A stretch of 64,000 bases of DNA from assembly GCA_030028905.1 (NCBI GenBank), contig JALDYZ010000004.1, positions 248,001-312,000 of the forward strand, given 5' to 3'. Made by a program: the position numbers and the translations under genes. The notes below the pieces were generated by a model. It had not been told where the DNA came from, searched no databases, and worked only from the letters and a program-made list of their open reading frames with translations. This DNA comes from Ferirhizobium litorale (GTDB lineage Bacteria > Pseudomonadota > Alphaproteobacteria > Rhizobiales > Rhizobiaceae). Below are positions 44,982-53,608 of this stretch, piece after piece (within the stretch, counting starts at the first letter, position 1; each line of letters opens with the position of its first letter).

Positions 44982-45608
44982 TCAGGCGATGTCCAGGGTC
45001 ACATCGGCCGGGCGGCGGTTCTCCAGAATGAGCCGGCCATTTGGCAGGTCGTTCTCATAGACCTTGGCCTTTGCCGCATCCTCGCTCAGCTTATAACCGC
45101 GCCAGCGCGCCCAGAGACGTTCCTCCAGCACCTCGATCGGCGGAGCGAGCATGATCGAATAGTCGAACAGTCCCTCCAGCTCGGCCCATTTGCCCTCGTT
45201 CAGCAACAGGTAGTTGCCCTCGACGATTATGAAGCGGTGGTGGGGAGAGACCACGCGCGCCGATGCGATGGCGATCTCGCGTGAGCGATCGAAGACCGGA
45301 ATCAGCACCTCCTGGTCGGCCGGGCGAACGGCGCGGACAATATCGAGAAAGCCGCGAACGTCAAAAGTATCCGGGGTACCCTTTCTTGCCAGAAGACCCC
45401 GTTCGACAAGGATGGCATTGTCCATGTGGAACCCGTCCATGGGGAGGACTTCCGCTGTCTCGCCCCGCTCCTTCAAGGCCAAGGCAAGCGTGTCGGCCAT
45501 GGTGGACTTGCCGGCCCCGGGCGGGCCGGCAATGGCGATCAGGAAACGCCGCGCATCACCGGCACGGTCGATGACGTTGCCGGCGATTTCCTCGATTGCC
45601 GTAGTCAT
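44982..45608 (-). CDS. frcK: P-loop sugar kinase-like protein of the fructose system
   Basis: A 208-residue nucleoside/pantothenate kinase-like P-loop protein. Walker A is AIAGPPGAGKSTMAD; VLPMDGFHMDNAILV and FIIVEGNYLLLNE carry the substrate Asp and Walker B. It resembles the FrcK product of the Sinorhizobium meliloti fructose transport operon frcBCAK, the exact reaction of which has not been established here. Its start overlaps the frcA stop by four bases (ATGA), confirming co-transcription. It is the final gene of the transporter unit. Confidence 0.88.
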   Translation of the reverse strand: MTTAIEEIAGNVIDRAGDARRFLIAIAGPPGAGKSTMADTLALALKERGETAEVLPMDGFHMDNAILVERGLLARKGTPDTFDVRGFLDIVRAVRPADQEVLIPVFDRSREIAIASARVVSPHHRFIIVEGNYLLLNEGKWAELEGLFDYSIMLAPPIEVLEERLWARWRGYKLSEDAAKAKVYENDLPNGRLILENRRPADVTLDIA

Positions 45609-46387
45609 GCGGCGATCGCCTCGCGCGGAGCCTCCTTGGCGCCGGTCATGAAGGCGACCGCATCCGACATCGTATATTCCTTCGGGTCGATGACGCAGAG
45701 GCGCTTGCCGAGACGATGGATATGTATCCGATCGGCTACCTCGAAGACATGCGGCATGTTGTGCGAGATCAGGACGATCGGAATGCCGCGCGAGCGCACG
45801 TCGAGGATGAGTTCGAGCACCCGGCGGCTCTCCTTGACGCCGAGCGCGGCCGTCGGTTCGTCCAGAATGATCACCTTCGAACCGAACGCGGCAGCACGGG
45901 CCACGGCCACGCCCTGACGCTGCCCGCCGGAAAGGGTTTCAACCGCCTGGTTGATGTTCTGGATCGTCATCAGGCCGAGCTCCGACAGCTTGGCACGCGC
46001 GGTCTTTTCCATTGCGGCGCGGTCGAGCGCACGGAAGACCTTACCCATAACTCCCGGTTTGCGGATCTCGCGCCCGAGGAACATGTTGTCGGCGATCGAC
46101 AGCGCCGGCGACAGGGCGAGGTTCTGGTAGACCGTTTCGATGCCGGCATCGCGCGCCTCCATCGGCGAGCGGAAGTGCACCGGCTTGCCTTCGAGGCGAA
46201 TCTCGCCCTCGTCCGGAACGAGAGCGCCGGAGATCGCCTTGATCATCGAGGACTTGCCGGCGCCGTTGTCGCCGATCACCGCCAGGATTTCCCCCGGATA
46301 GAGATCGAAGTCGGCATGGTCGAGCGCAGTGACGCGTCCATAGCGTTTCACGATGCCACGAGCTGAGAGAAGCGGTTCCTGGGCCAT
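45605..46387 (-). CDS. frcA: Fructose ABC transporter, ATP-binding protein
   Basis: A 260-residue ATPase of the carbohydrate-uptake-2 class but with only one nucleotide-binding domain, as in FrcA. Walker A is VIGDNGAGKSSMIKA, the signature LSGGQRQGVAVARAA, Walker B VIILDEPTAALG and the H-loop VLISHNMPHV. The start at 46387 shares one base with the frcC stop (TGATG), so the frame open to 46807 is not used. It drives import of fructose, and in S. meliloti also ribose and mannose, through FrcC. Confidence 0.95.
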   Translation of the reverse strand: MAQEPLLSARGIVKRYGRVTALDHADFDLYPGEILAVIGDNGAGKSSMIKAISGALVPDEGEIRLEGKPVHFRSPMEARDAGIETVYQNLALSPALSIADNMFLGREIRKPGVMGKVFRALDRAAMEKTARAKLSELGLMTIQNINQAVETLSGGQRQGVAVARAAAFGSKVIILDEPTAALGVKESRRVLELILDVRSRGIPIVLISHNMPHVFEVADRIHIHRLGKRLCVIDPKEYTMSDAVAFMTGAKEAPREAIAA

Positions 46388-47469
46388 CAGCCAGCTACCT
46401 TTCTGATCCATTGGTCGATTGCAACGGCGGAGATGATCAGCAAGCCGATCAGGAGATAGGTCCATTGCGGGTCTGTGCCGAGCAGGCGCAGCCCGAGCGA
46501 GAAGACGCCGACGATCAATGCCCCGAACAGCATCCCGAGGATGGAACCTCGGCCACCGAACAGCGATATGCCGCCGATCACAACTGCCGTAATTGACTCT
46601 ATGTTGGCGAACTGGCCCGCGGTCGGGGAGACCGAACCGATGCGCCCGATCAGAGCCCAGCCGGCAAGCGCGCAGATCAGGCCGGAAATCGTGTAGACGC
46701 TGATCAGCATCCGCTTGACGTTGACCCCGGAGAGTTCGGCGGCATCCGGATCGTCGCCGACCGCATAGACGTGCCGGCCCCAGGCAGTATGGTTGAGGAC
46801 GTACCACAGGACCAGCACCAGGAGGACCATGGCGATCACGCCATAGGTGAAGACGGCACTGCCGAACCTGATGTTGTTCCCAAAGAACTGCAGGATCGGC
46901 GCATTGTTGGCAATGTCCTGCCCGCGGATTGTTTCATTGGCCGAATAGAGGAAGTTCGATGCGAGGATGATCTGCCACATGCCCAGCGTGACGATGAACG
47001 GCGGCAGCTTGACCCGTGCGACGAGGAAGCCGTTGATGTATCCGCAAAGCGCGCCCACGCCGAGCCCGCAGAGGACCGCAAGCTGTGGCGGCAGTCCGTA
47101 GCGGAAGGTGAACTGCCCCATCACCACCGATGACAGGACCATGATCGCCCCGACCGACAGGTCGATGCCGGCGGTGAGGATCACCAGCGTCTGGGCTGCG
47201 CCGACAATGCCGACAATCGCGACCTGCTGTAGAATCAGCGTCAGGGAAAAGGCCGAAAAGAACTTGCCGCCCAATACCATGCCGAAGAGCAGCAGCGACA
47301 GCACCAGCACGATAAGCGGGACGGCCGCCGGATTGGAGTGCAGGAAATGCTGGAACCTCTGAACCGGCGTCTTTTCGTGCGCGTCGAAGGACGCAACTTC
47401 CTTGGAACTATCGACCAGGACCTTCTCGAACTCCTGGGATGGCTGTGCGGCTCCGTGTGGGTCGCCCAT
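46387..47469 (-). CDS. frcC: Fructose ABC transporter, permease
   Basis: A 360-residue inner-membrane permease of the RbsC/AraH type with about ten helices. The hallmarks are VILTAGIDLSVGAIMVLSSV and VVIGGISLFGGRGSILGMLFGALIVG, and NVKRMLISVYTISGLICALAG in between. A charged N-terminus of some 40 residues precedes the first helix. It forms the channel of the fructose importer. The gap of 190 bases to frcB contains a strong hairpin, which could keep frcB expression above that of the membrane parts. Confidence 0.95.
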   Translation of the reverse strand: MGDPHGAAQPSQEFEKVLVDSSKEVASFDAHEKTPVQRFQHFLHSNPAAVPLIVLVLSLLLFGMVLGGKFFSAFSLTLILQQVAIVGIVGAAQTLVILTAGIDLSVGAIMVLSSVVMGQFTFRYGLPPQLAVLCGLGVGALCGYINGFLVARVKLPPFIVTLGMWQIILASNFLYSANETIRGQDIANNAPILQFFGNNIRFGSAVFTYGVIAMVLLVLVLWYVLNHTAWGRHVYAVGDDPDAAELSGVNVKRMLISVYTISGLICALAGWALIGRIGSVSPTAGQFANIESITAVVIGGISLFGGRGSILGMLFGALIVGVFSLGLRLLGTDPQWTYLLIGLLIISAVAIDQWIRKVAG

Positions 47470-47611
47470 GGGTATTCCTCCCGCCTGCCCCCGCTCCCGA
47501 GGGGGTTCTGCTGCCCGATGCGCAGCCGCCCCAGTCTAGCACTAGGCGGCCACCATTACTTTCAAATTTTCCCTAAAGATTCCACGCGCTATGGAGTGCG
47601 CGGTGGTTAGC

Positions 47612-47633
47612 AAGGGCGGCATGAGCCGCCCTT
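47612..47633. terminator. Intercistronic hairpin between frcB and frcC
   Basis: AAGGGCGGC (47612-47620) pairs perfectly with GCCGCCCTT (47625-47633) around ATGA. It lies 27 bases after the frcB stop on the minus strand, without a T-run. Such hairpins after binding-protein genes limit read-through or protect the upstream message. Confidence 0.75.
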
Positions 47634-47659
47634 CCGATTCGCGTCTGATATGCCAAGGA

Positions 47660-48685
47660 TCAGCCCCAGCACTTCTCCAGGCCGGTCTTGGTGTCAATCG
47701 ACTCGATGCCGGATACCGGCTTGTCGGTCACAAGCGAGACACCGGTGTCGAAGAAGTTCTTACCCTCGGTCGGCTGCGGCTTTTCACCGGTGTCGGCGAA
47801 TTTCTTGATCGCCTCGATGCCGAGAGCCGCCATCATCAGGGGGTACTGCTGCGAGGTTGCACCGATGACGCCATCGGCAACGTTCCTGACGCCCGGGCAG
47901 CCGCCATCGACGGAGACGATCAGCACGTCCTTTTCACGGCCGACGGCCTTCAACGCTTCATAGGCGCCAGCAGCTGCCGGTTCGTTGATGGTGTGCACGA
48001 CGTTGATGGTCGGATCCTTCTGCAGGAGGTTCTCCATGGCGGAGCGGCCGCCTTCCTCGTTGCCGTTGGTCACGTCGTGACCGACGATGCGCGGATCGTC
48101 TTCGTCGCCGATCTTGTTCGGATCCTTGGTATCGATGCCAAAGCCCATCATGAAGCCCTGGTCGCGCAGAACGTCGACGGTCGGCTGCGACGGCGTCAGG
48201 TCAAGGAACGCGACCTTGGCGTCCTTGGCCGCGTCGCCGAGCGTGGCCGCAGCCCACTGGCCGATCAACTTTCCGGCGAGTAGGTTGTCGGTCGCGAAGG
48301 TGGAGTCGGCCGCATCGATCGGCTCAAGCGGCGTGTCGAGGGCGATCACTAGAATTCCCGCATCGCGTGCCTTCTGGACGGTGGGAACGATGCCCTTGGT
48401 GTCCGAGGCAGTGATAAGGATACCCTTGGCGCCATCGGCGATGCAGGTTTCGATGGCCGCCACCTGGCTTTCACTGTCGCCGTCGATCTTGCCGGCGTAG
48501 GACTTCAGGTTGACGCCCAGCTCGGCAGCCTTGGCGGTGGCACCTTCCTTCATCTTGACGAAGAAGGGGTTGGTATCGGTTTTGGTGATCAGGCAAGCGC
48601 CGACTTCGGCAGCCTGAGCGGGGGCAACGAAGGCCGCGCCAAGCGCCAGGGCGCCGAACGTGGCCGAAACTATCGATTTCTTCAT
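47660..48685 (-). CDS. frcB: Fructose ABC transporter, periplasmic binding protein
   Basis: A 341-residue exported sugar-binding protein (type I periplasmic fold). The signal peptide [20 protein letters not shown] ends at AQAAEV, where the mature FrcB of S. meliloti begins similarly ([20 protein letters not shown]). Other blocks are [31 protein letters not shown]-like [16 protein letters not shown] and [20 protein letters not shown]. It is the highest-expressed component expected, followed by an intercistronic hairpin. Ribosome site GGGAGGATTAG precedes the start. Expression is probably controlled by the divergent ROK regulator. Confidence 0.95.
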   Translation of the reverse strand: MKKSIVSATFGALALGAAFVAPAQAAEVGACLITKTDTNPFFVKMKEGATAKAAELGVNLKSYAGKIDGDSESQVAAIETCIADGAKGILITASDTKGIVPTVQKARDAGILVIALDTPLEPIDAADSTFATDNLLAGKLIGQWAAATLGDAAKDAKVAFLDLTPSQPTVDVLRDQGFMMGFGIDTKDPNKIGDEDDPRIVGHDVTNGNEEGGRSAMENLLQKDPTINVVHTINEPAAAGAYEALKAVGREKDVLIVSVDGGCPGVRNVADGVIGATSQQYPLMMAALGIEAIKKFADTGEKPQPTEGKNFFDTGVSLVTDKPVSGIESIDTKTGLEKCWG

Positions 48686-48804
48686 CTAATCCTCCCAAGG
48701 AAACACTGGCGGCCTCCAACGTGGCCATCACAACCGCGGCGCGCCCGTCCTGCCGGATCACGGCCGGGACCTCCTCCATGCCGGTCCGAGCACTCCACAC
48801 CACT

Positions 48805-48835
48805 ATTAAAAGCATCAAACTTTTGCCTCTGTCAA
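48805..48835 (-). promoter_or_regulatory. Probable frcB promoter
   Basis: On the minus strand a perfect TTGACA (48835-48830) is followed by TTTAAT (48810-48805) at a 19-base spacing, or TTTTAA at 18. It lies about 125 bases upstream of the frcB start and directly next to the inverted repeat at 48840-48856. Confidence 0.5.
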
Positions 48836-48839
48836 TAAA

Positions 48840-48856
48840 TAATTCCAATTGAATTA
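48840..48856. promoter_or_regulatory. Inverted repeat, candidate operator of the ROK regulator
   Basis: TAATTC (48840-48845), five bases, GAATTA (48851-48856): perfect six-base arms in an AT-rich spacer. It lies five bases upstream of the frcB -35 element and 59 bases before the ROK-regulator start, a place from which both genes could be controlled. Confidence 0.55.
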
Positions 48857-48915
48857 ATAATCGAATGGCGCATACTGTGAACAACCAAGAAGCTTGCGTG
48901 AGGGAGGAGCGAGCC

Positions 48916-50163
48916 ATGGCGTCACCGGACGACCCGGCAGGTGCACCTGCCACACTGCAGGTGCTTGGCCCGAGCGGCGGCGCCAACCAGGTGCGCGTGC
49001 GCGCCTATAACGAGCGGCTCGTGCTGTCGCTGGTGCGCCGCCACGGCAGCCAGTCGAAGGCGGAGATCACGCGGCGCACGGGGCTTTCCGCGCAGACCGT
49101 CTCCGTCATCATGCGTGCGCTCGAGAAGGAAGGCTTGCTCGATCGCGGCGAACCGGTGCGCGGGCGGGTCGGCCAGCCGTCGGTGCCGATGCATCTCAAC
49201 CCGGATGCCGTCTTTTCGTTCGGGGTGAAGATCGGTCGCCGCAGCGCCGATCTCGTGCTCATGGATTTCGTCGGCACCATCCGCATGCAACTCCATCGCA
49301 CCTACCCCTATCCCTTGCCCGGGGACATCCTGGATTTCATCTCTTCCGGCATCGCCGAAATCGAAGGAAGGATGACCGCTGTACAGCAGGACCGCATCGC
49401 CGGAGTCGGCATCGCCACCCCGTTCGAATTGTGGAACTGGGCCGAGCATGTCGGGGCCCCGTCTGGCGCCATGGATGTCTGGCACGACTTCGATCTCCAC
49501 ACAGAGGTTTCGCTCGCCGTAGCCTATCCTGTTTTTCTGCAGAACGACGCCACCAGCGCCTGCGGCGCCGAACTGGTCTTCGGGCTTGGTTCCAGCTATC
49601 CGGACTTCGTCTATTTCTACATCGGCTCTTTCATCGGCGGAGGCATCGTCCTCAACTCCTCGGTATTTACCGGCAAGACAGGCACGGCAGGCGCGATCGG
49701 TCCGCTGCCGGTGCGCGACAAGACGGGCGACACCCGCCAGCTTCTCGAAATCGCATCGATCTTCGTGCTGGAGAACCTGTTGAAGGAAAGCGGCGTCGAT
49801 CCCAAGCCTCTCTGGTATTCCGCTGACGAATGGACCGATTTCGGCGCGCCTCTCGAGACCTGGATTCAGGACACCGCAAATGCACTCGCCCAGGCGATTG
49901 TCGCCGCAGCATCGATCATCGACTTCTCGGCGGCCATCATCGACGGCGGTTTCCCGCCTGAAGTACGCGCCCGCCTCGTCAACGCCACGCTCAACTCTGT
50001 CGCCAGGATGGACCTGCAGGGTGTCGTCATGCCCGACATCCTCGAGGGCGTCGTGGGCGCCCAGGCGCGGGCGATCGGCGGCGCCAGCCTGCCGATCTTT
50101 GCCCGTTACCTGATTGACCAGAATGTCTTGTTCAAGGAAATCGACCATGCTGAAGAACATTGA
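48916..50163 (+). CDS. ROK-family transcriptional regulator of the frc locus
   Basis: A 415-residue regulator. The N-terminal winged helix (about 20-85) reads LSLVRRHGSQSKAEITRRTG and LSAQTVSVIMRALEKEGLL; the rest is a ROK sugar-kinase-like domain (GVGIATPFELWNWAEHVG, VFLQNDATSACGAELVFG, GSFIGGGIVLNSS). The usual ROK zinc motif CxCGxxGC is absent and the catalytic His of the GEIGH motif is replaced (AGAIGPLPV), so it should sense rather than phosphorylate sugar. The ATG at 48916 follows GGGAGGAGCGAGCC. It is divergent from frcB and overlaps the next gene by 17 bases. Confidence 0.92.
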   Translation: MASPDDPAGAPATLQVLGPSGGANQVRVRAYNERLVLSLVRRHGSQSKAEITRRTGLSAQTVSVIMRALEKEGLLDRGEPVRGRVGQPSVPMHLNPDAVFSFGVKIGRRSADLVLMDFVGTIRMQLHRTYPYPLPGDILDFISSGIAEIEGRMTAVQQDRIAGVGIATPFELWNWAEHVGAPSGAMDVWHDFDLHTEVSLAVAYPVFLQNDATSACGAELVFGLGSSYPDFVYFYIGSFIGGGIVLNSSVFTGKTGTAGAIGPLPVRDKTGDTRQLLEIASIFVLENLLKESGVDPKPLWYSADEWTDFGAPLETWIQDTANALAQAIVAAASIIDFSAAIIDGGFPPEVRARLVNATLNSVARMDLQGVVMPDILEGVVGAQARAIGGASLPIFARYLIDQNVLFKEIDHAEEH

Positions 50164-50587
50164 TCCGCTCCTCAGCCCGGACCTACTGGCAACGCTGAGA
50201 GCCATGGGGCATGGCGACGAGATCGCGCTGGTCGATGGCAACTATCCGGGTCTCGAACATGCAAGACGCCTGGTCCGGCTCGACGGTCACGGCGTCATAC
50301 CGGTACTTGACGCCATCCTCTCAGTCATTCCGATCGACGATTTCGTCCCGCAGGCGATCTTTCGCGCCACCGTCAAGCAGCACATCGAAGCGATCGATCC
50401 CGTTCATGCCGAAATGATCGCGTGCTGCGGGCGTTGGGAGCCGGCGATTGCGGTCACGCCGCTCCTCGGGCCCGAGTTCTATGCCCGGGTTCGCGCCGCG
50501 CATGCGATCGTCCAGACAAGTGAACCAAGGCTTTACGGAAACATCATACTGCGAAAGGGGGTCGTCTACCCTGCTCAAAAGGCATAG
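50147..50587 (+). CDS. RbsD/FucU-family sugar mutarotase-like protein
   Basis: A 146-residue protein of the RbsD/FucU fold. Its start MLKNIDPLLSPDLLATLRAMGHGDEIALVDGNYPG contains the catalytic-region His and Asp; given in pieces, the family signs are GHGDEIALVDGNYPG and YGNIILRKGVVYP. RbsD/FucU proteins speed up interconversion of sugar anomers, for fucose or ribose. Here it overlaps the 3' end of the ROK regulator by 17 bases and is thus part of the fructose locus, so a pyranose/furanose shift of fructose or related sugars is a fair guess. Confidence 0.9.
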   Translation: MLKNIDPLLSPDLLATLRAMGHGDEIALVDGNYPGLEHARRLVRLDGHGVIPVLDAILSVIPIDDFVPQAIFRATVKQHIEAIDPVHAEMIACCGRWEPAIAVTPLLGPEFYARVRAAHAIVQTSEPRLYGNIILRKGVVYPAQKA

Positions 50588-50804
50588 GTCCAACCTGGAA
50601 GTCCGAAGTCTTTGCTGTTGCAAGAATGTGAGTGGGCGTACATCTTTTGTGCTGATGATCCAATCGATTCCAGGGGCGAGGCATTGCATGAGCGCGACCG
50701 AAGAACGATCAAGTCCTATCGTGTGCATGTGCTCCGCCATCGGGCGGCAAAGGATTGAACGCAACTGTCTTCGCAAAACCGACTCTTAGCGCGGCCCTGC
50801 TCCG

Positions 50805-52658
50805 ATGATTTCCCAACGCGTCCCTATACGACCTGTCCACTGGGGAATCGCCGCAAGCTTCCTTGCGGCGCTTTGCCTGTTGTTGGTGCCCCAATGGGTT
50901 CTGGAAAGGCCAAGGGAACTCTTCTTCGATGCGCTGACACAGATAGGGCCCCAGCCGGAGTATCCGGCAATCGTCGTAGTCGACATAGACAGGAAGAGCC
51001 AGGAGTCCGTTCCCGGCGACGGCTGGAGCAGAAACCAGACGGCCCAGCTTGTCAGGACACTCGCAAATGCAAGCCCGGCGGCGATCGCCTTTGATCAGGT
51101 ATTCAGTTCCGATTGCGATCCAGCGCTCGTCGAAAACCAGGTGCTCGCCAACGCCCTGGCCAGGGCGCCTGCCGTCTTGGGATTTCTTGTCGGACCGAAG
51201 GGTAGCCCCCCACCGCAACCCAAACCACCGCTTGCCGTTCTCGAGCCGTTAAGGACACCGGCGTCCTGGTTTATCGAGGGGGCTGAGACATCCTGCGCGG
51301 CGTTCGAGGAGCAGGCCACATCCGCGGCCGCAACATTCCTCCTCGGGGACAGGGACGCTCGCGTGCGGCGGGTAGGTGCCTATGCCATCCTCGGAAACGA
51401 TGCCTATCCGACGCTTGCCGTCGAAGCGGTTCGCCTTTCGCAGGCGAGTACGCCCATCCTTGGCGGCACACCGCTCCGGCTGCGTCTCGGTTCGCTGTCC
51501 ATCGACCTGGAAGACGGAGGCGGTATCCGCTTCGTCGCGAGTAATTCCGCGACAATCGCAAGGCGCACGATATCGGCCGCAGAAGTGCTGGACGGAAAGG
51601 TGGCGATGCACCGGATTGCGGGCAAGATCCTGTTCGTCGGCAGCAGCAGTCCGATCCTTGGCGGGCTGAGGCCAACTGCATCCATGCCGCTCGAACCATC
51701 CCTGCAAATCCACGCCGATGTGGCCAATGGCTTGATGACGGGTTCCACTCCACTGCGATCCACCGGAATGGTGCCGTTCGAATCCCTCTACGTGCTGCTT
51801 GGAGGCATCGTCATTGCCCTTGCCGCCAATCACCTGCGTCCGGTAGCGACTGCGCTTCTCGGACTGGGGGTGATCCTGTCCACCTTGCTCGGTGCATACG
51901 TCGTCTATGCGACCACCGCCCTGCTGACCGACGGCTTCTCGGCAGCTCTCGGGATCGCTTTCGTTCTTGCGGTCGCGGTCGTTGCGCAGTTTGCATATAC
52001 CCGACGGGTTGAAGCCGTCGCTCGCCAGAGGTTTTCACAATTCCTGCCGAAGTCGGTCGTGTCGCGCTACCTGGACACGCCTGGGCTGAAAAGGATTGCC
52101 GGTGAAGACCGGCCGATCACCGTCCTCACGACCGATGTCGAGGGCTTTTCCAACCTTACCAGACGCACAGGACGGCGCGAACTGGTCGACATGCTGGACA
52201 CCTACTTCGCCGAAGTTACCAAGGTCGCAACCCGGCATGGCGGCATGGTCGACAAGATCGTCGGCGACTCGGTTCATGCGTTGTTCAATGCTCCCGAGGA
52301 CCTGGAGAACCATGTGACGCGCGCGATCGAATGCGCCCAGGAAATCGTTCGACTGACCGAAGAAATGCGCAATATGCATCCATTCATCGAGTATGGATTT
52401 GGGCGAACGCGGATCGGCATCGAAACCGGCACCGCAATTCTGGGCGAGGTCGGCCGCGGCGGAAAGATTGACTTCACCGCTTATGGCGACGCTGTCAACA
52501 TTGCTGCCCGGCTGGAGCAAGCAAACAAGACGCTCGGCACGAGTATCTGCATCGGGCCGGAAGCGGCCCGCCAGGCGGCGATGCCGCTTCATCGTCTCGG
52601 TTCTCACGAGATACGCGGCTATGGCAGGATGGAACTCTTCACGCCGGTGCCCTCATGA
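50805..52658 (+). CDS. CHASE2-domain adenylate/guanylate cyclase
   Basis: A 617-residue membrane cyclase. A first helix (about 14-30) is followed by a CHASE2 extracytoplasmic sensor (about 40-315: IVVVDIDRKSQESVPGDGWS, FDQVFSSDCDPALVE), then three helices (about 325-400) and a class III catalytic domain (about 436-610) with metal Asp in LTTDVEGFSNL and KIVGDSVHALF, and DFTAYGDAVNIAARLEQA. The neighbour in convergent orientation encodes a FecR-domain protein, a pairing seen repeatedly with CHASE2 cyclases. What it senses is unknown. Confidence 0.94.
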   Translation: MISQRVPIRPVHWGIAASFLAALCLLLVPQWVLERPRELFFDALTQIGPQPEYPAIVVVDIDRKSQESVPGDGWSRNQTAQLVRTLANASPAAIAFDQVFSSDCDPALVENQVLANALARAPAVLGFLVGPKGSPPPQPKPPLAVLEPLRTPASWFIEGAETSCAAFEEQATSAAATFLLGDRDARVRRVGAYAILGNDAYPTLAVEAVRLSQASTPILGGTPLRLRLGSLSIDLEDGGGIRFVASNSATIARRTISAAEVLDGKVAMHRIAGKILFVGSSSPILGGLRPTASMPLEPSLQIHADVANGLMTGSTPLRSTGMVPFESLYVLLGGIVIALAANHLRPVATALLGLGVILSTLLGAYVVYATTALLTDGFSAALGIAFVLAVAVVAQFAYTRRVEAVARQRFSQFLPKSVVSRYLDTPGLKRIAGEDRPITVLTTDVEGFSNLTRRTGRRELVDMLDTYFAEVTKVATRHGGMVDKIVGDSVHALFNAPEDLENHVTRAIECAQEIVRLTEEMRNMHPFIEYGFGRTRIGIETGTAILGEVGRGGKIDFTAYGDAVNIAARLEQANKTLGTSICIGPEAARQAAMPLHRLGSHEIRGYGRMELFTPVPS

Positions 52659-52693
52659 CGTGACGGCCAACGGGACGTCGCCGGTCAACGCCC

Positions 52694-53344
52694 TCACAGA
52701 CCGACGCTTGCATAGGCTTCCTCGATGCGCGCCTGCCCCCACTCGGCAGGATCGGTCGGCGGCGCATTCGGGGAAGCAACGTCAACGCCCTGCCCCGGCC
52801 GCACCGTTTGCACCACACCCGCATTGCTGACGACCACCTCGCCGTGCTCGACAAAGACCGCGAACGCACCCCGGCTCGGACCGCAGAAGAACTTCGTACC
52901 GCGAACACCGATCATTCCGAAGGCGGTGCGCAATTCCATATCCACCTTGCTCTCCCCCTCCGGCCGGTCGAACACCATGCGGCCGGCGCCAAGCTCCAGG
53001 GTACCGCCCTGCTCGGCCACGAAGCGATCAATGACAAGCTCCGTCTCGCCGCCCAGGAATACACGGGTCGCCGCACCTAGGCGAAGTTCGGCATAGCTTT
53101 TCCGACCGGTCACCACCGCGTCCCGCTCGATCAGCGGCGCGCCGACCGCCAGGCGTTCGACCGCCTTGTCGCGGCGGCGCTCGACACTGCCTCGTGCGTT
53201 GACCGCGCGGCCCAACGCCGTTGCCGCGCGTGCCGATCCAAGCCACGGCGCGGCGAACAGCAATACAATCCCAGTCAGGATACTGCGCCTATCGGTAGAT
53301 CGCGGCAAAAAAGCTGAGCCATTTTCGGGCCGTGGCATCCACAT
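52694..53344 (-). CDS. FecR-domain protein
   Basis: A 216-residue exported protein. After a twin-arginine-like N-terminus (TDRRSILTGIVLLFAAPWLG) and a probable cleavage site at ARA, a FecR domain extends from about residue 45: RGSVERRRDKAVERLAVGA, VFLGGETELVIDRFV and RTAFGMIGVRGTKFFCGP. Unlike iron-signalling FecR proteins, it has no cytoplasmic anti-sigma region. It is convergent with the CHASE2 cyclase gene, 35 bases away; in many genomes such proteins accompany CHASE2 cyclases and are thought to be its periplasmic partner. Confidence 0.9.
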   Translation of the reverse strand: MWMPRPENGSAFLPRSTDRRSILTGIVLLFAAPWLGSARAATALGRAVNARGSVERRRDKAVERLAVGAPLIERDAVVTGRKSYAELRLGAATRVFLGGETELVIDRFVAEQGGTLELGAGRMVFDRPEGESKVDMELRTAFGMIGVRGTKFFCGPSRGAFAVFVEHGEVVVSNAGVVQTVRPGQGVDVASPNAPPTDPAEWGQARIEEAYASVGL

Positions 53345-53608
53345 CTCCTTTGAAACTATTTTTCCGCAACTGCGTTCTACAAAATGGTTAGCGATCCACC
53401 ATATGGAGTACGAGGCCTTATATTCGCCAACCCTAAAATTGTTTGCTTGCGAATCACTATACGACTCGCGCGCAAATTAGAATGTGTTAATATTGTGGCG
53501 CATGATCCCATGGAACAGAAGCCCTTTCGACAGGGCCATGTGTCATTCTTTATCCCGAAAGTCCGAGGCCCGCCATCCCGGCGGGTGCGTTGCCGTCCGG
53601 AGGACTTC

